This document shows positions 26,798 through 35,747 of a DNA stretch of 58,290 bases, in pieces. The stretch covers positions 1-58,290 of the forward strand of contig JALOOM010000048.1 of assembly GCA_025454395.1 (NCBI GenBank). Reading direction: 5' to 3'. Numbering within the stretch: position 1 is the first letter of the stretch; each line of letters starts with the position of its first letter. Made by a program: the position numbers and the translations under genes. The notes beneath the pieces are model-generated. The model saw only the letters and a program-made list of their open reading frames with translations, ran no database searches and had not been told where the DNA came from. The stretch is from Elainella sp. Prado103 (GTDB lineage: Bacteria; Cyanobacteriota; Cyanobacteriia; Elainellales; Elainellaceae).

Positions 26798-29700
26798 CTT
26801 CCGGAACCATCACTTCTCCCTTCAACATGCGTTGAGCGGCATCCAGTAGCACTTCTTCCAAATAAGGCTTGGTAAAGTAGCCTTTAGCTCCCAGTTGCAC
26901 AGCCATCTGCCGGTGGCGATCGGCTCCTCTAGAAGTCAGCATGGCGATGGGGACTCTATTCAGATGGGGATCTTTCTGGATGCGAGAAAGGAGTTCTAAC
27001 CCGTCCATCCTTGGCATTTCGATGTCACAGAAGACTAAGTCACAGGGCAGTCCAGACCGCAATTTTTCCCAGGCTTCCTGTCCATCTCGCGCCTGTTCAA
27101 CCCGATATCCAACTTTACTGAAGGTCATCGATAGGAGTTCTCGTACCGTGATGGAGTCATCCACAATCAGTACGGTTGGTTCGGTTGCAGCCAGAGGTTC
27201 AGGCGGCAATTGATCCCCTTTATCCCATAGAGAAGCAGTTGGATCGCGGCGAATCCGACCTTGCCAGAGGTCAATCAACTCCAACACATCAGCGATCGGC
27301 ATAATCCGCCCATCTCCTAATACCGTTGCCCCAGCGACCCCAACCGGCTTGGGAGCGGGCCCTTCCAGTTGCTTGATGACAATCTCCTGTTCGCCCAAGA
27401 CCTGATCCACCTGAAGCGCCAGGAAATTACCTGCACTGCGCAACACCACGATCGAAATCATGTCCTCTTCCTGATTTCCACCGTAAACACTGCCTCGTCC
27501 CAACAGGCGGTTGTAGCGTAACAGCTCAGACAGCGGTTGGAAGGGCAGCAAAATATCACGCCAATGAATACAGGTGCGGCCCTGCTCATCGGTCTGAATC
27601 CGCTCTTTCGGCACATCTAACATATCCTCTACCCCATCCATCGGGAAGGCGATCCGAGCCCGATTGCTGATGCAGCAGAGTGCTTTTGAAATACTGAGAG
27701 TTAGCGGGAGCCGAATGGTAAAGGTGGTGCCTTTGCCAATGGTTGAGTCAATATTGATTGTGCCACGAATTTCATTCAGGTTGCTCCGCACAACATCCAG
27801 CCCAACGCCCCGCCCCCGCAAATCATCCACCTGATCTACAGTACTGAATCCATGGTGGAACAGTAAATCATAAACATCGAGGCGAGACAGATGCTGAGCT
27901 TGCTCCCGGGTGAACAGGCCTTTTTCCAGTGCCTTAGACTTGACGCGCTCTGGATCAATTCCAGCGCCATCATCACTCACAGAAATCACAGTCTGGTTGC
28001 CTTGGTGGAAAGCACGAATGGTAATACGACCGGCAGGAGCCTTACCAGCGGCAATTCGTTCTTCTGGAGTCTCAATTCCATGGGCGATCGCATTATTTAC
28101 CAAATGAGTCATCGGATCGTACAGCATCTCAACAATCATTTTGTCGATCAGCGTATCCCGCCCTTCGATCGCCAATTCTGCCTGCTTCCCGTATTTAATA
28201 GAATTATCGCGTACTCCGCGCGGCAATCGATCCGCCGTTTGAGAGAAAGGCACCATGCGAGAGCGAGTCAGTCCTTCTTGCAACTGGGTCGTAATTTGCC
28301 GGAAGTTGCGCGTCACCTGATCCGTTTCTTCCACCACAAAATCGATGTCTGATGCCGATTCTCGTACTCGCACGATCAGTTCGATCATCTCCTGCGAAAG
28401 GGTATGGAAGCCGGTGAATCGATCCATCTCTAAGGCATCAAAACTCATCCCCGTAGAATGGCTGGTGGGTTCAGAGTTAAAGCTACTTGCAGTCGAGGAT
28501 AGAGATTGACCACGACGGTTGGAGAGCAGGGAACTTTCGAGCAGGGATCGCTCATATAGATCGCGCATCCGTTGTCCTACATCGCTTAGCTGCTGCACCT
28601 GATAAAGCAGATTGTCCAGGAATTGCCGCAATCGTTCTTGGGCCTGTTCCAAAGTATTCCGATTCACCACCATTTCCCCAACCAAGTTATTGAGATTGTC
28701 CAGGTGTTTCACCGAAACCCGCATGGTTTGGTCGGTCAAGTTTCCTCGTCGGTTGGTGCGACGTGTCGCTGCGGCTGCATTGCGGCTAGGAGAAGACCCC
28801 ACACCCAAGGCTTGATCGGCATCTTGAAGAAGCGCTTCTAAATCACCAAATTCATCGTCTACTACCGCCATTGAGGGTGGACTGACAAAAGGCAAAGTCG
28901 TCGCAACAACAGGAACGATCGGTTGCACGATTTCAGGTGTATCTTCGAGCAATGCTTCTAGGTCAGCAAAGTCATTGTCTGCTAAGTCTGCCTCATCTTC
29001 ATGAATTGCCGTCACAGAAACATCATCTGCTAGCACCGCTTCAAGATCATCAAAGGCAACCGGCTCTGCTGCATCCTGTTCAGAGAGTAATACATCCAGG
29101 TCATCCATTTCTGAACCATCTGCTGCTGTTGCATGTTCAGAGGCTAACAATAGCCCATCTAGATCATCCAAATCATCCAAAGCAGCGACAGAACTATCAT
29201 CGGGCAGGGATGGAAAATCAGAGGTTGACCAGTCCAAATCATCTAATTCGGCTTCTGGAATAATAGGCTCTAGCAGGTCTGTGGGTTGAATTTCTACTGC
29301 TTCTGGAGCCAAATTCATTAGTCCAAAATCTAGTGAGAGTTCTGTATTATCTGCATCATTATCTACATCAAAATTGCCTGCATCAAAATTGCCTGCACTA
29401 AAATCCTGATCCAGATCAACAGCATTATTTAGCCCAGCATTGAACTCAGTATTAAACTCAGAATCATCGAAAGCTAACTCAGCATGATCGAACTGACCAT
29501 CGAGACTAAATTCATTTAGCTCAGATTCATCATTCACATTAGTATTGGCGTTGACGTTATCGCCGAAGCCCTCGCCAACGTTGCCAATATCATCAAAGGA
29601 GATTTCCTCAGCATTGCTGAGATTGTCGATCGAGTCTTCATTCAGCTCGGAAAAATCTAGAGAACTATCAAACGTGAGTTCATCATTTATTCCAATCTGG

Positions 29701-32700
29701 GTCTCTGCAAAATTCAGCACATCTAACTCCGAATCACCAAGCTCCAAGGATTCGGAAGATGGCGTGGTTGCTTCAAAGCCGAGATTGTCAAGTTCCAACT
29801 CATCAAAACCCGATGTAGAACTCGTTTCAAAATTTAGATCACCTGCATCTAGATCACTTACTTCAGGCGAGTCAAAATCAAACGCTTCAGCCGGACTATC
29901 TGCACTACCAAAGTCTAAACTACCGAAATCATCCATCTCAAAGTTGAGATCGCCCAACTCTGGCTCCTCGGCATCAGGGCTTTCAGAGGGAACATTAGGA
30001 GTCTCAAAGTTCAGATCATCAAATCCAGACTCCCCGAAATCCAAACTCTCAGAGGAGGGAACATTAGGAGTCTCAAAGTTCAGATCATCAAATTCAGACT
30101 CCCCGAAATCCAAGCTCTCAGAGGCAGTGTCGGTTTCGAGATTGAGATCGCCTAACTCAGACTCACCAAAATTTAAAGACTCGGCGAAAGACTCCGAATC
30201 AGTTTCAAAACTGAATTCACCCAATGATGCCTCAGGTTCCATCGGTTCGAAATTAAGCTCACCCAGTTCAGGCTCACCCAGTTCAGAGGCAGCATCAGTC
30301 ACAAAATTGAATTCGCCTGACTCAGCAATCCCAAAATCGATCGACCCAGAGGCAATATCAGTGGATTCAAAGTTGAATTCACTTAATTCCACTGAGGACT
30401 CGGTAGATTCAAAATCAAATTCGCTATTCAGCTCACTATTCAGTTCAGCATCCAATTCACTATTTGACTCAGGATTGAGTTCGCTCAACTCAGATACATC
30501 AAAATTAAGGGCTTCAGCATCTGCCTCGAAATTGACAGCAGCTAATTCAGAGCCATCGATCCCTACAGATTCAGAACCTGAAGCAAAGCTTAAATCATCC
30601 AATGATGCTTCAAATTCAACCGCTTCAAAGTTCAGAGTGCCTGACTCCGAGCTAGCAAAATCTAGGGTCTCAGAGGGAGTGTCGAAATCTGCAAAATTGA
30701 GTTCACTGAGTGCTGTTTCAGAGTCACTAATTTCTTCAAATCCACTAATTTCTTCAAATCCACTAATTTCTTCAAATCCACTAATTTCTTCAAATCCATG
30801 AATCTCTTCAGGTGGATTGATTTCAAAGTTCAATGGCTCTAATTCCGATCGATCTGGCTCGATCGCCTCAGATGATCGATCAGCCGGTAAATCAGGGTTG
30901 TCAAAGCTGAGTTCATCCAGCCCAGAACCATCAAAGTCAAATTCACGATCAGATTCAACCTCAAGTTGATGCAATTCAGGAGAACCAAAATCGAAAGACT
31001 CAGATGAAATTTCCGTTGATTCAAAAATTAATTCACTGGATGCCACTTCAGATTCATGGGATGCAAAGCGAATCTGATCCAACCCAGAGCGATCGAGATC
31101 GAGCTCTTCCAAGGCAGGATCCATCGCTCCAAAGTCCAATTCATCCAAAGATTCAGTATTTTCAAAATTTTCAAAATTTAAATCGCCCAACTCAGACGAA
31201 GCTTCGGGTGTTTCAAGATTTAGCTCGTTCCACTCGGAACGAGCTAAATCATCAGCTTCTGTCTCTGCAAAACTCAGGTCACCCAGAGCATCTATCTCCG
31301 GATTAGCAGCATCCGAGAACCCAAAACTTTGAATATCAAAATCGGCTCCGTCATTCAGTTGCAAATCTGCATCAGGCAGTCCTGCATCCAAACCTGCATC
31401 CAAACCTGCATCAGCAGAGTCATTTGTACTGGTGGGAAGGTCACTGAGCTGATCAGCCAACTCAAACTCAGCAAGATCCACTGAATCAGAGAGAGCCGCA
31501 TCAGAGATCAGATTGGCTTCCTCCCCCGTCACTGCAAACGGATTGTTGTCATCGTCCAGCCGGTCATCATCTAGCCTGCCATCATCAAATAGGGTTTGTG
31601 CTGGATCAAGCTCCATGCTGAACGGATCGTCCGTCGTAAATTCTAGAAGGACTTCCTGATCTGGAGACTCGGTCTGCTCTTCAGCATCAGCGAACAAATT
31701 GAGGTCAAAATCAGATGAAGATGCGAGATCGGGAGTAACAGATCCGGACTCCAACTGGGCTAATTCACCTTCGGATTCTTCCAGATGAAATTCAGCCAGA
31801 TCAATCTGCGAAGTCGAACTCAGGTCTGTGAGGCTGAGATCGGCTGTCTCGTCATCTAGATTCCAGTTTGACTCATCCTCCAAAGATAAAGCATCCAGAT
31901 TGAGGGCATCCAGTTCCTCAATACTGCTACCCGATTCATCTGCCGGATGATCGCCAATCCCAGCCTCAGTCGCCCAATTGAAACCTGAATCATCACCTGG
32001 ATCAGGGATGGCAACCGAACTGTCAAAGGACTCACTCCCTTCTACCGCCAGCTCCCAATTGAAATCAGACGACGGCGGCTCCGGAGCCATGAGAAAATCA
32101 GGCAATTGCTCTGAGGAATCTGGCTCTGCCAGAAAATCCATCGGATCGGGTTCTGAGAAATCTGGCGGGGAGACTATCTCAAGATTTTCTGTTTCTAGCC
32201 AGGGATCAGCAACTGGGGGTAACTCTCTATTGTCCGACAGCAACTCTAGCTCCGCCGATCCAGGTTCACTCAATTCCCGCTCGATCGACTCTGCTGGGGC
32301 TGGGGCTCCGAACAAATCGAAGTCAGCCTCATCGGCGGGAGCGCTATCCTCGATTCCACCAGCGAGATCCAATTCGGTTAAGTCCTCTGGCAACTGCGGA
32401 GATAGATCCAACTCCAGCGCAGCATCGAACTCAGCCTCATCCAGCGCCAATGGATCCTCCAGGGAATTATCCAGCTCAAACTGACTGATGTTGGATGGCT
32501 CAAGCTGTATGGAGTCTAAATCTGAGAGGTCAAAATCGAGTGAAGGCTCCGGTTGCGAAGAGTCCGAAACCTCAAGTGAGGAATCAAAATCAAAGGTAAG
32601 TTCAGCTTCAGATGGGACAGATGAATCCGCCAACTCAAGATCGAAATTTAATTCTTCAGCATCGGATGCTGCGAACCAATCGCCCTCCGTTCCTTCTGAT

Positions 32701-34871
32701 GCCTCGAATCCTGGCAAGTCAAATTCTGTCAGTTCTAGTTCTGGTGCCTCTAGTTCTGGTGTCTCTAGTTCTAGCGAATCCAGTTCTGGTGTCTCTAGTT
32801 CTAGCGAATCCAGTTCTAGCGAATCCAGTTCTGGTGTCTCTAGTTCTAGCGAATCCAGTTCTGACGAATCAAACATACTAGAGAAACCAAGTTCGGCGGA
32901 CTCTGTCTCGGTTGCCCCGGTCACAGCATCGATCGTGCCATTCAGGGCAGGATCATCCAATAGGTAATCGCTAGACGATAAATCCAGCGAGGCAGCCCAT
33001 TCGGTGGATGTTACTTCTTCGGATGTCTCGTCGCCTAGCAATGCAGAATCAATCCCAAAAATGGTTTCCTCGATCGAATCCTCTCCGTTAGTTGAAGCAG
33101 GAGTTGATTCAGCAGGAGTTGATTCAAATGTTGCTTCAAATATTGATTCAGGTGTTGACTCAAATGCCGAATCATCTAGTTCGGTCAGCAAAGAATCTAA
33201 ATCTGCCGCAGTCGCCTGATCGCGGATTTCAGCATCAATGGCTGGATCGATCGCCAGATCTACGGCTGAATCGATCGCCAAATCGGCTACACCCATTTCA
33301 TCTAAGCTCAATTGGAAATTCGCGGATTCTATCTGATCGGCCGCATTAGCATTCTCCAGATCGGCCATTGCATCCGCCGAGAAATCGAATTCAAGCCTAT
33401 TTGACTCGGACAAGTCTGGTTGGATCTCATCCAGCAAACCCGATAGATCGGCCGTGTCCTCTAACAGCAGATCCTCTGGATTGTCCTGCAACAAATCAGA
33501 AAAATCTCGATCGGGCTCAAATACCAGATCGGTGCTGGCTTCCTCAGAACGAATGGTTTCCTCTTGCCAATTTAATTCCAGATTCGAGTCTTCCCCTTCA
33601 AATAAATCCGCCAGACTATTTAGCTCTGCCGCCCCTACTTCCGGCCCAGAAGGTTGCCCCATGAAAATGGCATTGGCATCGTCTAAAGAATCCAATCCAA
33701 ATTCCAGGGAATCCAGATCGGCGTGGGGTTCGGCCATCTCGAAGCCCAAAGCATCAAACTCCAGATCGGTTCCTGCCTCATCTCCGTCTGCATTTCTATC
33801 CGCATTGATCGCCGCGTTGGGCAAGCTGAAATCTAATTCCGATCCAAAATCGGGGGGCAAATCCAGATTCGGTTCAAAGGAGAGCGTTTCACCGATCGCT
33901 GCCACATCTAAAGTCTCAGTTAAACTTTCAGTCAACGCAGGCTCAGGAGTAAGCTCATCAGCTTCGGCGAACAGATCAAATTCCGAGAGTTCAGGTTCAA
34001 GCAGCGGAGCCGTCAGCAAACTCTCTTCAGGGACTAACGCCAACAAATCAGCGCTAGCCTCAACTTGCACATTCCCGGTCAAGATCTGCTCTTGGGCATG
34101 TTTGATTTCTTTAATTAAGACAGGAGCCAAAGTGCGATAACTATTACCTGTCTCGGCGATCGCCTGTTCCGCCACCGCTAATAGGTCACACCAAGCCGGT
34201 AAATCAAGCTGTTCGCCGGATTGCGCCAAAGAACGACAGATCGCCTGTAGTTGCGATCGGCTATCCGCAGTATCTGCCTGTTTAAACAGTTGCAGCATTT
34301 CGCGCAGCCTAGCCGGAACATCATTTTGGAAGATGAACCGCAATGCACTCTCTTCGGTTGGAACTGCCATTGCAGCCGTGGGGATCGGTGGCGTTGGGAC
34401 AGCCGTGGGCACGACAAAATCAACATCCTGGGGCGGTTGGGCTCCACATTGACTGACCAATTGACCCAAGTATTGGTTTAATTCAGCAAATACAGGTTCA
34501 ACCCCTGCCATGGCTGCTTCTGCCTTATCGTCTGTCAAGCCAAACGGGCCTTGCAACTGTTCGATCAGCTCTTGCAGTGTGTCATATACCCGCAGTAGCA
34601 GGGTTTCCAGCCGTCGATCGATCTCGACTGGGCATTCTTTCAGCACTTTAAAGTAGTCTTCCAGCCGGTGTGCCGTGTGCTGAATACTGGTCAACCCCAG
34701 CATGGCAGCCCCCCCCTTCACCGAATGGGCTGCCCGGAAAACCTCATGCGCCATTTCTGGATCTGCAATCGTTGTCTGTAGGTTCAGTAAGCCCTGCTCA
34801 ATGGTGCCGAGGTGGTCTTTGGCCTCCTCAATAAAGTAGCCCATGATGCGCTGTTGTTGTTCCGACAGCAT
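26787..34871 (-). CDS. Giant hybrid CheA-type histidine kinase with an acidic repeat linker
   Basis: 2694 residues. Order: Hpt domain (about 1-125, phospho-acceptor His49 in AAHSVKGGAAML), a helical segment to about 260, an acidic repeat region of about 1750 residues (about 265-2020), a CheA dimerisation helix pair (about 2040-2110, LDNLNNLVGEMVV), a HATPase domain (HLVNNAIAHGIE, DDGAGID, GRGVGLDVV), a CheW domain and a C-terminal receiver (LIVDDSITVRELL; phospho-Asp about 2616 in FCDIEMP; later FTKPY). Apart from the linker this is the layout of cyanobacterial PilL/PixL-type kinases that control type IV pilus motility. The linker is built of short units such as SELGDLNFE and LELETPELDS, with almost no positive charge. 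GAGGAA lies before the ATG at 34871. No cheW, cheY or receptor gene flanks it. Confidence 0.9.
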   Translation of the reverse strand: MLSEQQQRIMGYFIEEAKDHLGTIEQGLLNLQTTIADPEMAHEVFRAAHSVKGGAAMLGLTSIQHTAHRLEDYFKVLKECPVEIDRRLETLLLRVYDTLQELIEQLQGPFGLTDDKAEAAMAGVEPVFAELNQYLGQLVSQCGAQPPQDVDFVVPTAVPTPPIPTAAMAVPTEESALRFIFQNDVPARLREMLQLFKQADTADSRSQLQAICRSLAQSGEQLDLPAWCDLLAVAEQAIAETGNSYRTLAPVLIKEIKHAQEQILTGNVQVEASADLLALVPEESLLTAPLLEPELSEFDLFAEADELTPEPALTESLTETLDVAAIGETLSFEPNLDLPPDFGSELDFSLPNAAINADRNADGDEAGTDLEFDALGFEMAEPHADLDSLEFGLDSLDDANAIFMGQPSGPEVGAAELNSLADLFEGEDSNLELNWQEETIRSEEASTDLVFEPDRDFSDLLQDNPEDLLLEDTADLSGLLDEIQPDLSESNRLEFDFSADAMADLENANAADQIESANFQLSLDEMGVADLAIDSAVDLAIDPAIDAEIRDQATAADLDSLLTELDDSAFESTPESIFEATFESTPAESTPASTNGEDSIEETIFGIDSALLGDETSEEVTSTEWAASLDLSSSDYLLDDPALNGTIDAVTGATETESAELGFSSMFDSSELDSLELETPELDSLELDSLELETPELDSLELETPELEAPELELTEFDLPGFEASEGTEGDWFAASDAEELNFDLELADSSVPSEAELTFDFDSSLEVSDSSQPEPSLDFDLSDLDSIQLEPSNISQFELDNSLEDPLALDEAEFDAALELDLSPQLPEDLTELDLAGGIEDSAPADEADFDLFGAPAPAESIERELSEPGSAELELLSDNRELPPVADPWLETENLEIVSPPDFSEPDPMDFLAEPDSSEQLPDFLMAPEPPSSDFNWELAVEGSESFDSSVAIPDPGDDSGFNWATEAGIGDHPADESGSSIEELDALNLDALSLEDESNWNLDDETADLSLTDLSSTSQIDLAEFHLEESEGELAQLESGSVTPDLASSSDFDLNLFADAEEQTESPDQEVLLEFTTDDPFSMELDPAQTLFDDGRLDDDRLDDDNNPFAVTGEEANLISDAALSDSVDLAEFELADQLSDLPTSTNDSADAGLDAGLDAGLPDADLQLNDGADFDIQSFGFSDAANPEIDALGDLSFAETEADDLARSEWNELNLETPEASSELGDLNFENFENTESLDELDFGAMDPALEELDLDRSGLDQIRFASHESEVASSELIFESTEISSESFDFGSPELHQLEVESDREFDFDGSGLDELSFDNPDLPADRSSEAIEPDRSELEPLNFEINPPEEIHGFEEISGFEEISGFEEISGFEEISDSETALSELNFADFDTPSETLDFASSESGTLNFEAVEFEASLDDLSFASGSESVGIDGSELAAVNFEADAEALNFDVSELSELNPESNSELDAELNSELNSEFDFESTESSVELSEFNFESTDIASGSIDFGIAESGEFNFVTDAASELGEPELGELNFEPMEPEASLGEFSFETDSESFAESLNFGESELGDLNLETDTASESLDFGESEFDDLNFETPNVPSSESLDFGESGFDDLNFETPNVPSESPDAEEPELGDLNFEMDDFGSLDFGSADSPAEAFDFDSPEVSDLDAGDLNFETSSTSGFDELELDNLGFEATTPSSESLELGDSELDVLNFAETQIGINDELTFDSSLDFSELNEDSIDNLSNAEEISFDDIGNVGEGFGDNVNANTNVNDESELNEFSLDGQFDHAELAFDDSEFNTEFNAGLNNAVDLDQDFSAGNFDAGNFDVDNDADNTELSLDFGLMNLAPEAVEIQPTDLLEPIIPEAELDDLDWSTSDFPSLPDDSSVAALDDLDDLDGLLLASEHATAADGSEMDDLDVLLSEQDAAEPVAFDDLEAVLADDVSVTAIHEDEADLADNDFADLEALLEDTPEIVQPIVPVVATTLPFVSPPSMAVVDDEFGDLEALLQDADQALGVGSSPSRNAAAATRRTNRRGNLTDQTMRVSVKHLDNLNNLVGEMVVNRNTLEQAQERLRQFLDNLLYQVQQLSDVGQRMRDLYERSLLESSLLSNRRGQSLSSTASSFNSEPTSHSTGMSFDALEMDRFTGFHTLSQEMIELIVRVRESASDIDFVVEETDQVTRNFRQITTQLQEGLTRSRMVPFSQTADRLPRGVRDNSIKYGKQAELAIEGRDTLIDKMIVEMLYDPMTHLVNNAIAHGIETPEERIAAGKAPAGRITIRAFHQGNQTVISVSDDGAGIDPERVKSKALEKGLFTREQAQHLSRLDVYDLLFHHGFSTVDQVDDLRGRGVGLDVVRSNLNEIRGTINIDSTIGKGTTFTIRLPLTLSISKALCCISNRARIAFPMDGVEDMLDVPKERIQTDEQGRTCIHWRDILLPFQPLSELLRYNRLLGRGSVYGGNQEEDMISIVVLRSAGNFLALQVDQVLGEQEIVIKQLEGPAPKPVGVAGATVLGDGRIMPIADVLELIDLWQGRIRRDPTASLWDKGDQLPPEPLAATEPTVLIVDDSITVRELLSMTFSKVGYRVEQARDGQEAWEKLRSGLPCDLVFCDIEMPRMDGLELLSRIQKDPHLNRVPIAMLTSRGADRHRQMAVQLGAKGYFTKPYLEEVLLDAAQRMLKGEVMVPEANN
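29986..30123 (-). repeat. 69-bp direct repeat in cheA
   Basis: A 69-bp unit (29986-30054) is repeated next to itself (30055-30123) with only a few changes. It adds 23 residues containing the FDDLNFETPNVPS element, showing growth of the linker by duplication. Confidence 0.8.
30727..30798 (-). repeat. 18-bp tandem repeat in cheA
   Basis: Four exact copies of ctaatttcttcaaatcca (30727, 30745, 30763, 30781), encoding (GFEEIS)n on the minus strand; a degenerate fifth copy follows. Confidence 0.92.
32737..32871 (-). repeat. 15-bp tandem repeat in cheA
   Basis: Nine 15-bp units, each starting agttct, in mixed order of two main types (ending ggtgtctct or agcgaatcc). On the minus strand they encode LELET-P and LELDS pentapeptides. 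Confidence 0.9.
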
Positions 34872-35203
34872 AGCAGTATTCCTCTAAAACTCCGGGCATC
34901 TGCCCACAACACAATGCAACTGACGCAAGCACCCTAGATCATCAATCTGGAATTTGGCACCCTGGTGAGACTGGGATGCAACCGCTCTTCCACATTAAAA
35001 CAACATAATGAAGCCTTAATGGACTTAATGTACCCGATTCCTCTCAAATCGACATCAAAATCGGCCGCCAACCCCTTGCCAAGGTAATCAAAGAACGATA
35101 GCAACCGATTTCAATCTCCTCATTAGCAAGTCTTCATTCAATGAGCGAGTCTATTGCACCACTGGCTTTTGGATACGGTGCGGGTGAAAAACTGAGGCAA
35201 AAT
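34872..35203. other. Intergenic region upstream of cheA
   Basis: About 330 bp between cheA and the end of the upstream minus-strand gene. AT-rich; no gene or clear regulatory motif seen. Confidence 0.35.
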
Positions 35204-35572
35204 TTAACGATCGTCTTCCCAATCAGGACAACGATCTTCCTCGACTCCATAAGGGTGCATGGCACAAATGAGGCGATTTCCGCCGTACACTTGCCCATGG
35301 TAATGACAGCAGCCTTGGCAAGTTTCGGGGATCGAGACCACCTCTGTTAATCGATCCTGATTAATTTGCCGTAGAAAGTCTAAATAGGCTTCTGCATCGG
35401 CTAAGCGAGTTTTGTGCTGCCGTTTGCACTCCAGCAGATAGCTTGTCGTGGTGTAGCTCAGCAAGCTTGCCGCCACTACAGTAGCAGTCACTTGAATAGA
35501 TTGATTGGGGGCACGCACTGCTACCAGTAAGGCAATGCCCGTACAAATCCCTCCCAATACTGTTTTACCCAT
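35204..35572 (-). CDS. Small membrane protein with a C-terminal cysteine motif
   Basis: 122 residues from the ATG at 35572 (a GTG at 35599 is in frame). Two short hydrophobic segments near the N-terminus (KTVLGGICTGIALLVAV and TATVVAASLLSYTTTSYLL) are followed by a charged helix and then the C-terminal motif CQGCCHYHGQVYGG...LICAMHPYG...CPDWE. The five Cys and two His could bind a metal. I recognise the motif style from cyanobacterial unknowns but no function. Confidence 0.6.
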   Translation of the reverse strand: MGKTVLGGICTGIALLVAVRAPNQSIQVTATVVAASLLSYTTTSYLLECKRQHKTRLADAEAYLDFLRQINQDRLTEVVSIPETCQGCCHYHGQVYGGNRLICAMHPYGVEEDRCPDWEDDR

Positions 35573-35747
35573 GCTGGTTCTAGACTCGATCGGCAGCACA
35601 TATGAAAACTTAACTTTAAACTAACTGACCGACCTGAAAATGTGCCATTAGAATCGCATTAAAAAATTCCCCTTGGATCATCAGCCTTGAGCTTTATCTA
35701 TCTTGACCAATCTTCATCAGTCTTAACTATTGCACTTAATTCCGGAC

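Noticed and set aside
29545-30801. 418-codon plus-strand open frame opposite cheA
   Set aside because: Ser/Pro/Lys-rich shadow of the acidic repeat linker; the skewed composition of cheA removes stops from the other strand. The CheA frame has clear domains at both ends.
32488-34140. Further Ser-rich plus-strand frames (32488-32967, 33454-34140 and others) opposite cheA
   Set aside because: Same cause: antisense reading of the Leu/Asp/Glu/Ser repeats. No ribosome sites or domains.
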